From Candidatus Methylophosphatis roskildensis (GTDB lineage: Bacteria; Pseudomonadota; Gammaproteobacteria; Burkholderiales; Rhodocyclaceae), in assembly GCA_016708905.1 (NCBI GenBank), contig JADJEV010000004.1:682001-746000 (forward strand): a DNA stretch of 64,000 bases, written 5' to 3'. Positions 1 to 9,064 of the stretch are shown here, piece after piece (position 1 is the first letter of the stretch; each line of letters begins with the position of its first letter). A program made the position numbers and the translations under genes. The notes under the pieces were generated by a model that was given only the letters and a program-made list of their open reading frames with translations, searched no databases and was not told where the DNA came from.

Positions 1-476
1 TTGCCGGCCGTCTGGCTGCCCTGAACGTTGCCTTCTTTGTCGCCAACATCCTCGTCGTCGATTTCAAAGTGCAGTGAGGTGGTGTCGTAGAAGATCACGT
101 CCACGTCCAGATTGAGCAGATCGGCCACCCGGTGGAAGATGGCTTGCTCGATGGCTTCCTTGTTCGCTTCCAGGAAATCCATGGCCCGGTAGATCTGGTG
201 CAGCTTCAGCGCCTGCGTCCCTGCGATATGCGCGTCTTCCTTGAGCCACTGTTCATGACAGTAGAGCTTCGAGGCCGGGGCACAGGCACGGTTGGCAACC
301 AGAGCGAACAGGGCGCGTTCGACATCGAACCCGAGATGCCGCGTGCCGGCCTGCTGGCGCACGATAGCGTCGATGCCGAGTTGCTTCCAGATGGCTTCGA
401 GGACGTAGATGTCGCCATAGGGCCAGGCGCAGATCAGGCGCCAGTCGCCGCCGGCCGACTTGCCAAAGCTACCCAT
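1..476 (-). CDS. IS1634-type (IS4 superfamily) transposase, partial
   Basis: An open frame runs off the left edge of the window on the minus strand. Read from the ATG at 476 it contains WKQLGIDAIV, then APASKLYCHEQW, then IYRAMDFLEANKEAIEQAIF and IFYDTTSLHFE. The YDTTS segment matches the first catalytic Asp of IS1634-type DDE transposases, and the preceding order is as expected for that family. Upstream of 476 the frame stays open to about 530, but the residues no longer look like the family N-terminus, so the gene appears truncated at its 5' side near the G run at 561. The remaining catalytic residues lie outside the window. Family assignment is from memory of the motif pattern. Confidence 0.7.
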   Translation of the reverse strand, partial: MGSFGKSAGGDWRLICAWPYGDIYVLEAIWKQLGIDAIVRQQAGTRHLGFDVERALFALVANRACAPASKLYCHEQWLKEDAHIAGTQALKLHQIYRAMDFLEANKEAIEQAIFHRVADLLNLDVDVIFYDTTSLHFEIDDEDVGDKEGNVQGSQTAG

Positions 477-560
477 CCCGAGTAACAATCCCCACACTCC
501 TGTCCTCGCCCCTGGGGGATTTTGACCTGGCCACAGGTGGAGGAATTTCAAGTGGCCGCC

Positions 561-579
561 GGGGGGGGGGGGGGGGGGG
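561..579. repeat. 19-base poly-G run
   Basis: Nineteen consecutive G follow GCCGCC and precede TGAAAAATG. Nothing comparable occurs elsewhere in the window. It sits where the homology of the flanking transposase stops, and the bases from 580 to about 760 hold no gene I can support. It may be an assembly or sequencing artefact, or a true unstable tract. Confidence 0.9.
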
Positions 580-762
580 TGAAAAATGTGCCTTGGAAGT
601 GTCAAACTCGGGGATTGCCCCCGCCGCCGCTGCGCCGCTCGGCGGCTCTCACGGGAATGGATGGGGCGCGATGGCCTGCGGAAGGCAGTGTGTCGAAAAG
701 CTGGGTTCATTGCACCGTCGTCGTTCACAGTCTGGCGCAATTTCGAATGCGCTCCGCGCCGG

Positions 763-1243
763 CTAGGTTGATCGCTCTCCTGTTTTGACGAGGTAAGCGT
801 CAAGCACCTTGTCGACACTCCCAACGCATTCGAGAAAGGCTCGGTCGCGATGGGTCTCGAAATATGTAACGTGTGCTGGCCGTTTCAATTGTCCGTAAAG
901 TGGAGCGATCTTCTCGCTATGAAGATTCAGTAGTTCGTCGGTGTGAGCAAAGATGTTGCGAATCTTCCGAATCTTCTCGAGTTCGCGATAAGTGTCGAGA
1001 TCGATTACGCTAAGTGCGTAGGCCATTGCGATCTTGGGTGCGAAGCTCAAACAGATCACCGTACATTTTCTTTGACATCGGGCGCATTGCGCGCTTGAGG
1101 CACAATTCCAGCTTTACGTCGAGAATTGCCGCGCTCGCGATTACAACGCCGGCATGCGTCATCCGACTGTACCGTAGGAGTGCGTTCCCGACTGAGTGTG
1201 CGGCAGCTACCAAATCTGGTTTTGTTTTCGGGGAATCAGCCAT
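763..1243 (-). pseudogene. MltR-like protein, frameshifted
   Basis: Two overlapping minus-strand frames together make one protein. The first, from the ATG at 1243, starts MADSPKTKPDLVAA and includes AILDVKLELCLKRAM and KKMYGDLFE. The second continues with SFAPKIAMAYALSVID and ELEKIRKIRNIFAHT and ends at 763. The order AILD, LFE, SFxxKIxMAYALGxI, IRKIRNxFAH is that of MltR (mannitol operon repressor) family proteins. The frame changes around 1035-1050, where the usual glycine-rich link before SFAPK is missing, so a short out-of-frame deletion fits better than a single-base error. No mannitol genes lie nearby. Role unknown. Confidence 0.65.
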
Positions 1244-1450
1244 ATCCGAATCAAAAAAAAGTTTCAATGAGGGAAGGTGAGAAGGCTAGTCCCCAGATCT
1301 ACCTCGATGGCTGGAGTTCGCGGATTCAGTGGGGTTCGAACCCCAGAAGCGCTGTCACAGTCTCTAGTCCTAAGCCGGACGAGCCGGAACCAAACAGGGG
1401 AATAGCGGTACCCTAGCGCTTGCGTGGAGCTTGTCGATGCGGAGGCCGCC

Positions 1451-2956
1451 ATGGAGCTGCTTACGACCCGGTACGCGGAGAATCTGGCAGGCGTGCTGTC
1501 TTGCTACGACCGGATCGTCATCACCGGCACGTTGCCCGGCGCGTGTTTCGCAGAGGGCATGACCAGCTTCTTGGTCTCCCGTGGGATCCGTATCTTCGAC
1601 TACCCGCAGTTCGCGCTGCCTCTGCGGGAGCGCGTTCGCCATGCCGCTCAGGCGCTGGCAACGGAGCACGGCGCCAGGATCGAACATATCGCCAAGGCCC
1701 ACGTTCGCAAAGAAGACGTCGTGGCCAAGGTGCTCGCGGCGCGTGGCGATGCGCCCGGCCTGGTGCACGTGATATCGGCGATGGAGACCTGCGCGACCTA
1801 TCAACCCTGGCACGACAAGGCCAGCGGACGCACTTTCCTGCGCCCGGACACCACCAAGTGCCTGCACTACTACTTCTACTGGATGGACCGAGAGCTGGGG
1901 CTCATCTACGTGCGCGTGCCCACCTACTGTCCGTTCCGGCTGCAGGTTTACTGCAACGGACACAGTTGGCTGGCGCAACGAATGCGGCGCGAGGGCATCG
2001 ACTTCGCCGCAGCCGACAACGCTTTTGCTCGCATAACCGACTTCGCTCGTGCGCAAGAACTCGCCGACACCTTCAAGCCTGAGTTGCTGCATCGCCACCT
2101 GGACCGCTACGCCCAGCTGTGCTGCCCCGTCCTGGATGTCTTTGGGCAGACCTACCACTGGAGCATCATGCAGGCCGAATACTCGACCGACTTGGTGTTC
2201 AAGAGCGAGAAGATCCTCGGCTCGCTGTACCAGCAGCTCGCCCGCGAGGCAGTGCTCTCGGTGAAGGCCGAGCAAATCGCCACATTCCTGGGCAAGAAGA
2301 TCACCCCGCAACTGGCCGCCGAGATTGGCTCGCGCCTGAGCACGCGCATTGAGGGAACCTGCATCAAGCACAAATTCGGATCGGTCTCTATCAAGATCTA
2401 CGACAAGTTCGCTCGCATCCTGCGCATCGAGACCACAACCAATGACGTTTCGTTCTTCAAGCACCACCGCAAGGTGGAACACCGCACCGGCCGCACCACG
2501 CGAGAAGTCGCGCCACTGAAGAAATCCATCTACAGTCTCATCGACCTGCGCGAAATTCTGCTGGGCTGCAATCATCGCTATCTCGAGTTCCTCTCCAGCC
2601 TGGACGATCACAGCAGCGGACAACGCCTGCTTGAACGCGTGACGCAATCCAAACCTGACGGCGACCGGTCCTTCAAGGGCTTGAACTTCTTCGATTCCAA
2701 CGACCAAGCCCTCCTACGCGCCGTGCAACGACCCGAATTCAACATCCATGGCTTGGCCCGCTGTGACTTGATGCGCCGACTCCCTGACCAAACGCCCTCG
2801 CGACTGTCCCGCCAGCTCCGCCGCCTGCGCGTCCTCGGCTTGATCAAGCGCGCCGCCAACACCTACCGCTACTACCTGACTCGAGCAGGCCGCATGGCCA
2901 TCGCCGCGTTCGAGCGCCTCACCAACTTCGCAATCGTTCCTGCAATGGCCGCATAG
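1451..2956 (+). CDS. Uncharacterised protein of a dispersed bacterial family, C-terminal winged-helix-like region
   Basis: A 501-residue protein. The start is the ATG at 1451, preceded by GGAGG five bases upstream. The N-terminus carries VLSCYDRIVITGTLP, and further on come WHDKASGRTFLRP, KCLHYYFYWMDRELGL, RVPTYCPFRLQVYCNGHSW and FFKHHRKVEHR. The last ~90 residues (RLSRQLRRLRVLGLIKR, YYLTRAGR) look like a winged helix, which is probably why relatives tend to be labelled MarR-like. I recall proteins of this pattern as common, multi-copy and of unknown function. No terminal inverted repeats were seen, so mobility is only suspected. Neighbours on both sides are unrelated. Confidence 0.6.
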   Translation: MELLTTRYAENLAGVLSCYDRIVITGTLPGACFAEGMTSFLVSRGIRIFDYPQFALPLRERVRHAAQALATEHGARIEHIAKAHVRKEDVVAKVLAARGDAPGLVHVISAMETCATYQPWHDKASGRTFLRPDTTKCLHYYFYWMDRELGLIYVRVPTYCPFRLQVYCNGHSWLAQRMRREGIDFAAADNAFARITDFARAQELADTFKPELLHRHLDRYAQLCCPVLDVFGQTYHWSIMQAEYSTDLVFKSEKILGSLYQQLAREAVLSVKAEQIATFLGKKITPQLAAEIGSRLSTRIEGTCIKHKFGSVSIKIYDKFARILRIETTTNDVSFFKHHRKVEHRTGRTTREVAPLKKSIYSLIDLREILLGCNHRYLEFLSSLDDHSSGQRLLERVTQSKPDGDRSFKGLNFFDSNDQALLRAVQRPEFNIHGLARCDLMRRLPDQTPSRLSRQLRRLRVLGLIKRAANTYRYYLTRAGRMAIAAFERLTNFAIVPAMAA

Positions 2957-3053
2957 CCGCAATGCATCGTTTCGGCCTCGCACTTCTGTGCCAGGACGCA
3001 AAACTTTGAAGTCGTAAGAGACTAATGATCGGTGAAATGGCAAGGAAGAAAAA

Positions 3054-3072
3054 GCCCCGCTCGTGGCGGGGC
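3054..3072 (-). terminator. Intrinsic terminator for the DUF2442 operon
   Basis: A perfect 7-bp stem GCCCCGC/GCGGGGC with a 5-base loop is followed, on the minus strand, by TTTTTCTTCC. It lies about 60 bases past the stop codon at 3132, so it should end the minus-strand transcript. Confidence 0.75.
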
Positions 3073-3131
3073 GCTTTCCTGCTGCGGGTGCTGCTTCCTG
3101 TCAATCGTGCTTGGCTACGCGCTGCGGTCGG

Positions 3132-3422
3132 TTATGCGATCCGGCTGCGCCGGGTCCAGCCTTCTTCGGGGCGGACGATGGCGATGGGTTCGGGGTAGGT
3201 GATCGACTGGAGTTCGATGTCGATGCCCAGATCGGGCCAGTAGAGCTTGTGGGTCGAGGGGTGCTGCACGTTGAGCACCTGGCGCAGCGGCGCATCCCTG
3301 AACCACGGGAAGTGCTGGAAGGGCAGATACACTTCCTCCTCGGGTAGCGACACCCAGAATCCGTTTTTCGACACCCGGGTGACCTCGACCTCGCGGGTGT
3401 CTTCAATCGCCGGTGCCTTCAT
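3132..3422 (-). CDS. DUF2442 family protein
   Basis: A 96-residue protein with the pattern VTRVSKNGFWVSL, EEEVYLPFQHFPWF, NVQHPSTHKLYWPDLGIDIEL, which is that of the DUF2442 family. The biochemical role is unknown; relatives are often found beside small toxin-antitoxin-like genes. It is the last gene of a minus-strand group with the DUF2283 gene at 3458 and the broken gene at 3652, and a terminator lies just past it. No membrane segment or signal peptide is visible. The family is secure, the function is not. Confidence 0.8.
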   Translation of the reverse strand: MKAPAIEDTREVEVTRVSKNGFWVSLPEEEVYLPFQHFPWFRDAPLRQVLNVQHPSTHKLYWPDLGIDIELQSITYPEPIAIVRPEEGWTRRSRIA

Positions 3423-3457
3423 TCTTGTTCTCCTTGGCTGGTTGCTGTTCGTGCAGC

Positions 3458-3655
3458 TCAGGCTGGTAGCTGCTCATAGGAAAACTCCGGAATGCCGGTG
3501 CGCCTCGACGCATGCTCGACCGTCATTGCGCAGAGTTTGCCGTCACCGTCGAGATCAAGTTGCGTGTCCTCGTCCAGGTCTTTGGTCTGCACGATGTCGC
3601 CGGGGCGAAATTCGATGTACAGCGTGTCGGTGTCGGAGAAATACTTGATCTTCAT
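3458..3655 (-). CDS. DUF2283 family protein
   Basis: A 65-residue protein beginning MKIKYFSDTDTLYIEFRPGD and containing DEDTQLDLDGDGKLCAMTVEHAS, the DUF2283 pattern. Its ATG overlaps the end of the upstream gene (3652-3655), so the two are probably translationally coupled. The function of the family is not known. With the DUF2442 gene downstream it makes a compact operon that looks like a small accessory cassette. Confidence 0.8.
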   Translation of the reverse strand: MKIKYFSDTDTLYIEFRPGDIVQTKDLDEDTQLDLDGDGKLCAMTVEHASRRTGIPEFSYEQLPA

Positions 3656-3887
3656 GGTTGGAACCCGCGATCGAAAAATGCATTGTGCACCGTCTCCCCG
3701 TCGTCGAGAAGCACCACGCGGAGTATTCTGCCGTCCGCCTCGGCAAATGCCGCCCAGCGACGGATTCGTCCGTCCGCCTGATATGCTGCCGAATCGGCGA
3801 TCTGATTGCGCGCGCTATCCACTCCTCGCGTATCTGCGCCCGGTCGGGCCGGGCGCGGGTCGCGAGGAAGTATTGGGTGAACTTCAC
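3652..3887 (-). pseudogene. Small conserved protein, one-base frameshift
   Basis: From a GTG at 3887 the frame reads KFTQYFLATRARPDR, then EEWIARAI, and stays in that phase to about 3785. The sequence then continues one base out of phase as QADGRIRRWAAFAEADGR, RVVLLDDGETVHNAFFDRGF and stops at 3652. The two halves join into the usual ~77-residue protein seen beside DUF2283 genes if one base is restored near 3780. It overlaps the DUF2283 start. Function unknown; the fold may resemble RelE/BrnT-like toxins, but I see no diagnostic residues. The defect could be a real mutation or a sequencing error. Confidence 0.65.
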
Positions 3888-3933
3888 CGCGGCAATTCGG
3901 CTGTTTCGCCATCCCGGTCAAGCACGATCCCCT

Positions 3934-6900
3934 TCAACCGCAGCTTCCCACCGCGCCGCAGGCCGTGCAGAAGTCGCAGCCGTCCTTGCGGATGACGCTG
4001 TAATTGCCGCATTCGTTGCACAGGCCGCCCTGCATCAGCCGCGGTTCGCTGTCGCCGCGCGGGGCTTCGAGAATGCCCATCTCGCGCCGCGGGTAGCCCT
4101 TGTCGTCGAGCACGCCGAGCATCGCGTAGCGGTGGATCATCAACGCGGCGATGTAGGCGACGGTGGATGGGTAGTTCTGCTGGCGCCGCGTACCGGGCAC
4201 GAAGGCCATGAAGTCGCCCAGCGGCTCGGGGTAGTGGAGCAGCTTGCGCAGTTTCATGCCGATCCAGGCCGGGTCCATCACGCGCATGTCGAGCGAGAGG
4301 ATGCGCGACAGGCCGTCGAGTGCGCGCGGGTAGTTGCCCGACAGCCACATCGAGTAGGGACGGGTGACGCCGACCGAGAACCCGTCCATCGCGGGCAGGG
4401 TGATTTCCTTGAGGCCGAGCACGAAGTCCTCACCGGTGGCCGGGTTGCTGATGTCGACCGTCCAGGAGAGGGTGCCGTCGGTGCCGGTCTTCGGTTCCTG
4501 CAGGCTGAACAGGGTGTCGAGCACCGGCGTGGCACCGCTCTCGGCCAGCGCGCCGAGTTTTTCGCAGCGGTAGCGGACGATCTGCGCGAAGCCAGCGACG
4601 ATTCCCGGTACCAGCTTGCGTTCGCCGTGCGGGGGCAGCGGCATGTCATAGCTGCGCTCGCCGACCGTCATCGCCAGGGTGTCGAGCTTGAGCTTGAGCC
4701 AGGCGTGATCCTGGCTGCGCATGTCCATCGACAGCGTCTTGGCGACGGCGCCGAGGCCGCGCGGCTGGTCGGCACCGTTGACCCACACTTCGAACGGGTG
4801 CGGCGCATGACCGTTGTTCTCGAGCTGGCCGACGAAGATGGCGAACTCGCCGCCCGGCACCTGCATCATGTAGGTCCATGAGGTGTTGCCGTCGGGCAGT
4901 TCGGGGCGGCCGGGCCAGCGCAGGCTGGAGAGCACCGGCGCCGGCAGGCTCTTGATCGACAGCCGGGTGTTGGCGGCATCGGCGATGACCACGTCCTGGG
5001 GCTGCTTCCTTTCCTCGCTCTTCGGCTCGACCGACAGCACGCTGCCCAGCACGCTGTTGGGCCGGTAGGTGGCCAGCCCCTTGAGCCCGGCCTTCCAGGC
5101 GGTCATGTAGAGATCTTCGAAATCGTGATAGGGGTAGTCGGCCGGCACGTTCACCGTCTTGGAGATCGAAGTGTCGACGTAGGGCGCCACGGCGGCGACC
5201 ATGTCCTTGTGGGCCTGGGCGGATATTTCCAGCGCGGTGACGAAGTACTCGGGCAGCTTGGTCACGTCGCCGCCGAGGTGGCGGTACAGGCGCCAGGCGT
5301 AATCCTCGACTGCGTATTCCTTGAAGGTGCCGTCGGCCATGCGCTTCTTGCGCGTGTAGGTGTAGGAGAACGGCGGCTCGATGCCGTTGCTGGCATTGTC
5401 GGCGAAGGCCAGCGAAATCGTGCCGGTGGGTGCGATCGACAGCAGATGCGAATTGCGGATGCCGTTCCTGCGGATCAGATCCTTGATCTCGGCCGGCAGG
5501 CGCGAGGCGAAGTTGCCGCCCGACAGGTACATGTCGGCATTGAACAGCGGAAACGCGCCGCGCTCCTTGGCCAGCTCGACCGAGTAGCGGTAGGCGGTGT
5601 CGCGCATGAACTCGCTGATGCGCGCAGCCATCGCCCGCGCATCCGGCGTGTCGTACTTGAGCCGCAGCATCATCAGCGCATCGCCGAGGCCGGTGAAGCC
5701 GAGGCCGACGCGCCGCTTGTTCATTGCTTCGTCATGCTGCAGTTCGAGCGGCCAGTGGGTGGCGTCGAGCACGTTGTCGAGCATGCGGATCGACACTTCC
5801 ACCGTTTTGGCGAAACCGGTGAAGTCGAACTCGGCCTGCTCGGTGAACGCGCCCCTGACATAGCGCGTCAGGTTGATCGAACCCAGATCGCAGCAGCCGT
5901 AGGGCGGCAGCGGCTGCTCGGCGCAGTTGTGCACGTATAGCCCGTTGGCATCGAAGGCGTGCACCTCGGTCACGGTGACATCGAACACATCCTCGACCCC
6001 GTCCTGCTCGATGGCTTCGAGGGTGGCGGTGAAGCGCTCGCGATTCAGGCTGCGCCGGTAGGCGCCGATGCCGTCGGCGAGGCGGGCGGACTTGTCGCGG
6101 TCGGCAAATCCGATCACTTCGGCGTAGCGCGCGATGTTCTCGCCGCTGATGATGAGCTCATGCAGCGCGGCGGTCGGGTAGTCGCGCTGGCCTCCCTTGC
6201 CATCGGGCAGCGCGCGCAGGCCGGCCGGGCGGCGTTCGCGGTAGATCGCCGATGCGATGCCGAGGCGCGCCAGCATGCGCTGCACCGCCTGCAGGTTGGG
6301 CAGGTCGGTCTGCGTCAGGCGCACGCTGAGGCCCTTGTCCTGCGAGCCCTGCACCGAACCGTCGGCGTCGAAAAACCCGCGCAGCAGGCCGCGATAGAAA
6401 TCCGACGAATCCGCCTCGACTGCCGCGGTGATGCGCTTGTTGCCCGGCGCCAGTCCCAGCGACAGGGCCAGCGAACGCAGGCTGCCGAGCACCATGCGGA
6501 ACTCGCCGCGCCCCTCGATGGCGCGTTGCCAGCCGCGGAAATCGGCACGATGCGGCAGGCTGCGGGCGGCCTCTTCGGCCGCTTCCATGACACCGCGCGC
6601 CCCGTCGCCGACGATCACGCCACCGTTGCTCTGCAGTCGCGCCGCCGCGTCCCATACGCTGAGCACCGCCTTGTCGTCCTTGAGCGTGCCGTCACCGATC
6701 AGCAGCCCGAGCAGATAGCCTTCCGCCTCGCTGTGGGCGCCGTTCCAGGCCGCCCCGGCGCGATGATCGTGCAGCACGATGGCATCGCCCGGGCGCAAAT
6801 CGCCGGCCTCGACCCATTCGGTTTCGCGCACGTGCCGCGTCATGTGCGCAACGCGCAGCACGCGGTGGTTGGCCGTCAGGCGCAGGGCGTGGCCTTCGCG

Positions 6901-7968
6901 GGTGGTCAGGCGCAACACCGGCTTGGTGCCGGTGCGAAAGAATCCGGCCGAGGCGCTCGGGTAGGTCTTGCCATCGACCAGGGCGGCGAATGGCTTGCCC
7001 ACCAGGTCGCGCACCTGGCGCGCACCGCCACTGGTCATCACCCAGGCGTCGGCGGTGACGCATGGATTGGTCGCCTCGATGCTCTCGCAGTAGTAGAGGT
7101 TGTTGTCGCGGTTCATGCGATCGAGGAACAGGATGCCCGGCTCGGCGTGGTCGTAGGTCGAGCGCATTATCTGGTCCCACAGCTCGCGCGCGCGCAGCTT
7201 GCGATAGACCCACAGGCCGTCGTCGCGCTGGTAGGTACCGCGTTCCTTGAAGTCGGTGCTCGGTTCGGACTTGTGCACGAGTTCGACATCGCTGTCGGCT
7301 TCGACCGCCTTCATGAACGCGTCGGTCACGCCGACCGAGATGTTGAAGTTGGTCAGGTCGCCCTGGTCCTTGGCATGGATGAAATCCTCGATGTCCGGAT
7401 GGTCGCAGCGCAGCACGCCCATCTGCGCGCCGCGGCGGCTGCCGGCGGATTCCACGGTCTCGCACGAGCGGTCGAAAACCCGCATGTAGGACACTGGGCC
7501 GGAGGCGTTCGACTGCGTGCCCCTGACATGGGCGCCCTTGGGGCGGATCGACGAGAAGTCGTAACCGACACCGCCGCCGCGGCGCATGGTCTCGGCGGCC
7601 TGCGCCAGCGCGGTGTAGATGCCCGGGCGGTCGTCCACCGATTCGGTGATCGAATCGCCGACCGGCTGCACGAAGCAGTTGATCAGTGTGGCCGTGAGCT
7701 TGGTGCCGGCGGCGCTGTTGATGCGCCCGGCCGGTACGAAGCCGGCTTCCTGCGCATCGAGAAACCTGGCTTCCCATTGCGCGCGCCGATCCTCGGCTTC
7801 GACAGCGGCGAGCGCGCGGGCCACGCGCGCACGCACTTCGGTCACCGTCCGCTCGTTGCCTTTGGCATATTTCTCGACCAGTACCTCGCCCGAAATTTCC
7901 TGCTCGGGAAGGTTGGCGGCGCTCGGTGCCTCGGTAGTGGTCGATTGCCTGATGATGTCGGTCGCCAT
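3934..7968 (-). CDS. nrdJ: Adenosylcobalamin-dependent (class II) ribonucleotide reductase, intein-containing
   Basis: Reduces ribonucleotides to deoxyribonucleotides using adenosylcobalamin to generate a protein thiyl radical. The start chosen is the ATG at 7968 (MATDIIRQ), giving 1344 residues, of which 379 (303-681) are an intein and 965 are reductase. Landmarks are [44 protein letters not shown] (interrupted by the intein), [12 protein letters not shown], two TSCPD-like repeats ([11 protein letters not shown] and a second copy near the end), and a cysteine-rich tail [20 protein letters not shown] typical of substrate-disulfide shuttling. It appears monocistronic. A NrdR-box-like site and a promoter lie upstream. 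The frame stays open to 8067, but that extension looks non-coding. Confidence 0.93.
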   Translation of the reverse strand: MATDIIRQSTTTEAPSAANLPEQEISGEVLVEKYAKGNERTVTEVRARVARALAAVEAEDRRAQWEARFLDAQEAGFVPAGRINSAAGTKLTATLINCFVQPVGDSITESVDDRPGIYTALAQAAETMRRGGGVGYDFSSIRPKGAHVRGTQSNASGPVSYMRVFDRSCETVESAGSRRGAQMGVLRCDHPDIEDFIHAKDQGDLTNFNISVGVTDAFMKAVEADSDVELVHKSEPSTDFKERGTYQRDDGLWVYRKLRARELWDQIMRSTYDHAEPGILFLDRMNRDNNLYYCESIEATNPCVTADAWVMTSGGARQVRDLVGKPFAALVDGKTYPSASAGFFRTGTKPVLRLTTREGHALRLTANHRVLRVAHMTRHVRETEWVEAGDLRPGDAIVLHDHRAGAAWNGAHSEAEGYLLGLLIGDGTLKDDKAVLSVWDAAARLQSNGGVIVGDGARGVMEAAEEAARSLPHRADFRGWQRAIEGRGEFRMVLGSLRSLALSLGLAPGNKRITAAVEADSSDFYRGLLRGFFDADGSVQGSQDKGLSVRLTQTDLPNLQAVQRMLARLGIASAIYRERRPAGLRALPDGKGGQRDYPTAALHELIISGENIARYAEVIGFADRDKSARLADGIGAYRRSLNRERFTATLEAIEQDGVEDVFDVTVTEVHAFDANGLYVHNCAEQPLPPYGCCDLGSINLTRYVRGAFTEQAEFDFTGFAKTVEVSIRMLDNVLDATHWPLELQHDEAMNKRRVGLGFTGLGDALMMLRLKYDTPDARAMAARISEFMRDTAYRYSVELAKERGAFPLFNADMYLSGGNFASRLPAEIKDLIRRNGIRNSHLLSIAPTGTISLAFADNASNGIEPPFSYTYTRKKRMADGTFKEYAVEDYAWRLYRHLGGDVTKLPEYFVTALEISAQAHKDMVAAVAPYVDTSISKTVNVPADYPYHDFEDLYMTAWKAGLKGLATYRPNSVLGSVLSVEPKSEERKQPQDVVIADAANTRLSIKSLPAPVLSSLRWPGRPELPDGNTSWTYMMQVPGGEFAIFVGQLENNGHAPHPFEVWVNGADQPRGLGAVAKTLSMDMRSQDHAWLKLKLDTLAMTVGERSYDMPLPPHGERKLVPGIVAGFAQIVRYRCEKLGALAESGATPVLDTLFSLQEPKTGTDGTLSWTVDISNPATGEDFVLGLKEITLPAMDGFSVGVTRPYSMWLSGNYPRALDGLSRILSLDMRVMDPAWIGMKLRKLLHYPEPLGDFMAFVPGTRRQQNYPSTVAYIAALMIHRYAMLGVLDDKGYPRREMGILEAPRGDSEPRLMQGGLCNECGNYSVIRKDGCDFCTACGAVGSCG
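5926..7062 (-). other. Intein with LAGLIDADG homing endonuclease in NrdJ
   Basis: A 379-residue in-frame insertion begins with Cys and ends VHN before Cys+1. Splicing block B is present as TANH (intein residues 63-66). Two LAGLIDADG-type helices are seen: LLGLLIGDG (117-125) and [10 protein letters not shown] (226-235), with acidic residues retained, so the endonuclease may be active. Removing it joins EATNP to [10 protein letters not shown] exactly as in intein-free NrdJ. The +1 cysteine needed for splicing is also the Cys of the N-x-C-x-E motif that carries the thiyl radical in this enzyme family, so the unspliced enzyme should be inactive. Confidence 0.93.
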
Positions 7969-8096
7969 GTTCTTTGGACTCCTCGATGGTCGAATCGTTT
8001 GTTGTAGGCCGGAACGGCCGGAGAGGGTCAAAGCATACCCCCGGGCGCGGCGTGATGGAAGTCCCATGGCGAAATTTAATATATTTAGAAATCAGT

Positions 8097-8124
8097 ATGT
8101 TATTAAAAAACATTGTGGATTCAA
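8097..8124 (-). promoter_or_regulatory. Probable nrdJ promoter
   Basis: On the minus strand TTGAAT (8124-8119) and TAACAT (8102-8097) are separated by 16 bases in an AT-rich stretch, about 130 bases before the nrdJ start. It lies just downstream of the NrdR-box-like site. Confidence 0.45.
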
Positions 8125-8134
8125 TGGGCTGGTA

Positions 8135-8150
8135 CCACTACATATAGTAG
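8135..8150 (-). promoter_or_regulatory. NrdR-box-like operator
   Basis: The near-palindrome CCACTACATATAGTAG matches the NrdR box consensus acaCwAtATaTwGtgt at nine of the ten core positions. It is immediately upstream of the proposed -35 of nrdJ. NrdR usually binds two boxes; a clear second one at the usual spacing was not found. A weaker AT-rich candidate lies at 8075-8090. Confidence 0.55.
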
Positions 8151-8219
8151 GTCTTTGAGTTGACTGGGAAAGTTCGAAGCATCGGAGCCAAGACACTGTT
8201 TCGGCTAAGGTTTTCTTCC

Positions 8220-8228
8220 TGTGGATAA
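8220..8228 (-). promoter_or_regulatory. DnaA-box-like site
   Basis: TGTGGATAA is the exact complement of the DnaA box TTATCCACA, 250 bases upstream of nrdJ. A one-mismatch copy (TGTGGATAT) lies near 8262. DnaA control of ribonucleotide reductase genes is known for E. coli nrdAB; here it is only suggested by position. No other origin features were seen. Confidence 0.3.
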
Positions 8229-8406
8229 GCGGGGGATAAACTTGCCTCGCGGCTCCAATGACCTGTGGATATCGGCTGGAAAACCGCTGCACGACTTCAC
8301 TGGCAGATGTCCGCAGAGCAAGGCTGGACGCGGCGACCGGGCTCCTGGCGCGGGCTGTGGAAGAAATCGGCCACTCGCTCCACGCAAGGCGTGCGGGAAT
8401 CCACGG

Positions 8407-8444
8407 CTGTCCGTTGTTTCTGTATTGACAGAAACAACGGACAG
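8407..8444. promoter_or_regulatory. 17-bp inverted-repeat operator before the MarR/GbsR-type gene
   Basis: CTGTCCGTTGTTTCTGT is followed by ATTG and then its exact reverse complement. It ends 14 bases before the ATG of the regulator at 8459. The inner core TTCTGT-N4-ACAGAA recurs at 9360-9375 before the next operon, suggesting one regulator binds both. The preceding stretch 8161-8406 holds no gene I can support. Confidence 0.7.
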
Positions 8445-8458
8445 GGTACACTCCCGTC

Positions 8459-9061
8459 ATGGATGCACAGAACCCGCTGATTGCAGCAAAGCTCACCCCG
8501 GTGTCGGAGCGCTTCGTCGTGCATTGGGGCGAGATGGGCACGCGCTGGGGCGTCAATCGCAGCGTGGCGCAGATTCATGCGCTGCTCTACTTGTCGGAGC
8601 GCCCGCTCAATGCCGAGGAAATTGCCGACACGCTCGGGGTGGCGCGTTCGAACGTCAGCAATAGCCTGAAGGAATTGCAGGCCTGGCAACTGGCGCGAAT
8701 CACCCACGTGCTGGGCGATCGCCGCGATCATTTCATGACCTCGAAGGACGTCTGGGAACTCTTCAGGCTGATCGTCGAGGGGCGCCGGCAGCGCGAACTG
8801 GCGCCGACCATCGCAACCCTGCGCGAATGCCTGGCCAGCCCCGATTTCGCGCGGGAATCGGCCGAGAGCCGCCAGCGCATCGGCGAGACGCTGCAGTTCA
8901 TCGAGGTGCTGACCAGTTGGAGTGACGAGATGCTGCGCCTGAAACCCGAGACCCTGGCCAAGGTGCTCAAGCTCGGCGGACGCATCAGCAAGCTGATTCG
9001 CGAGGACGCGACGACGCCCGCCGTGAGCGGGAACGACAGCGCCGGCGCGACGGGCGGCTGA
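8459..9061 (+). CDS. MarR/GbsR-type transcriptional regulator
   Basis: A 200-residue protein. Residues ~30-90 form a winged helix-turn-helix (SVAQIHALLYLSERPLNAEE, ADTLGVARSNVSNSLKEL), followed by a GDRRDHF beta-wing and a helical C-terminal half, as in GbsR-like regulators. The ATG at 8459 lies right behind a perfect inverted repeat, so autoregulation is likely. The same core palindrome precedes the DCC/SDR-DoxX operon at 9412, the probable target. No ligand can be read from the sequence. Helical regions after residue 100 likely dimerise. Confidence 0.8.
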   Translation: MDAQNPLIAAKLTPVSERFVVHWGEMGTRWGVNRSVAQIHALLYLSERPLNAEEIADTLGVARSNVSNSLKELQAWQLARITHVLGDRRDHFMTSKDVWELFRLIVEGRRQRELAPTIATLRECLASPDFARESAESRQRIGETLQFIEVLTSWSDEMLRLKPETLAKVLKLGGRISKLIREDATTPAVSGNDSAGATGG

Positions 9062-9064
9062 GAG

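Noticed and set aside
1330..1345. 16-base palindrome TGGGGTTCGAACCCCA resembling a tRNA T-arm
   Set aside because: The loop GTTCGAAC resembles a T-loop, but the stem does not fit a 5-bp T-arm plus 7-base loop and no D-arm, anticodon arm or acceptor was found. Probably a chance or remnant palindrome.
5959..8007. A plus-strand open frame of 682 codons opposite nrdJ
   Set aside because: It is the antisense shadow of the reductase/intein gene: composition is Ala/Gly/Arg/His-rich, there is no family match, and the real gene is certain.
8220..8270. Possible replication origin (DnaA-like boxes)
   Set aside because: Only one exact box and one near-match, with no AT-rich unwinding element and no dnaA, dnaN or parAB genes nearby. 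Kept only as a possible nrdJ regulatory site.
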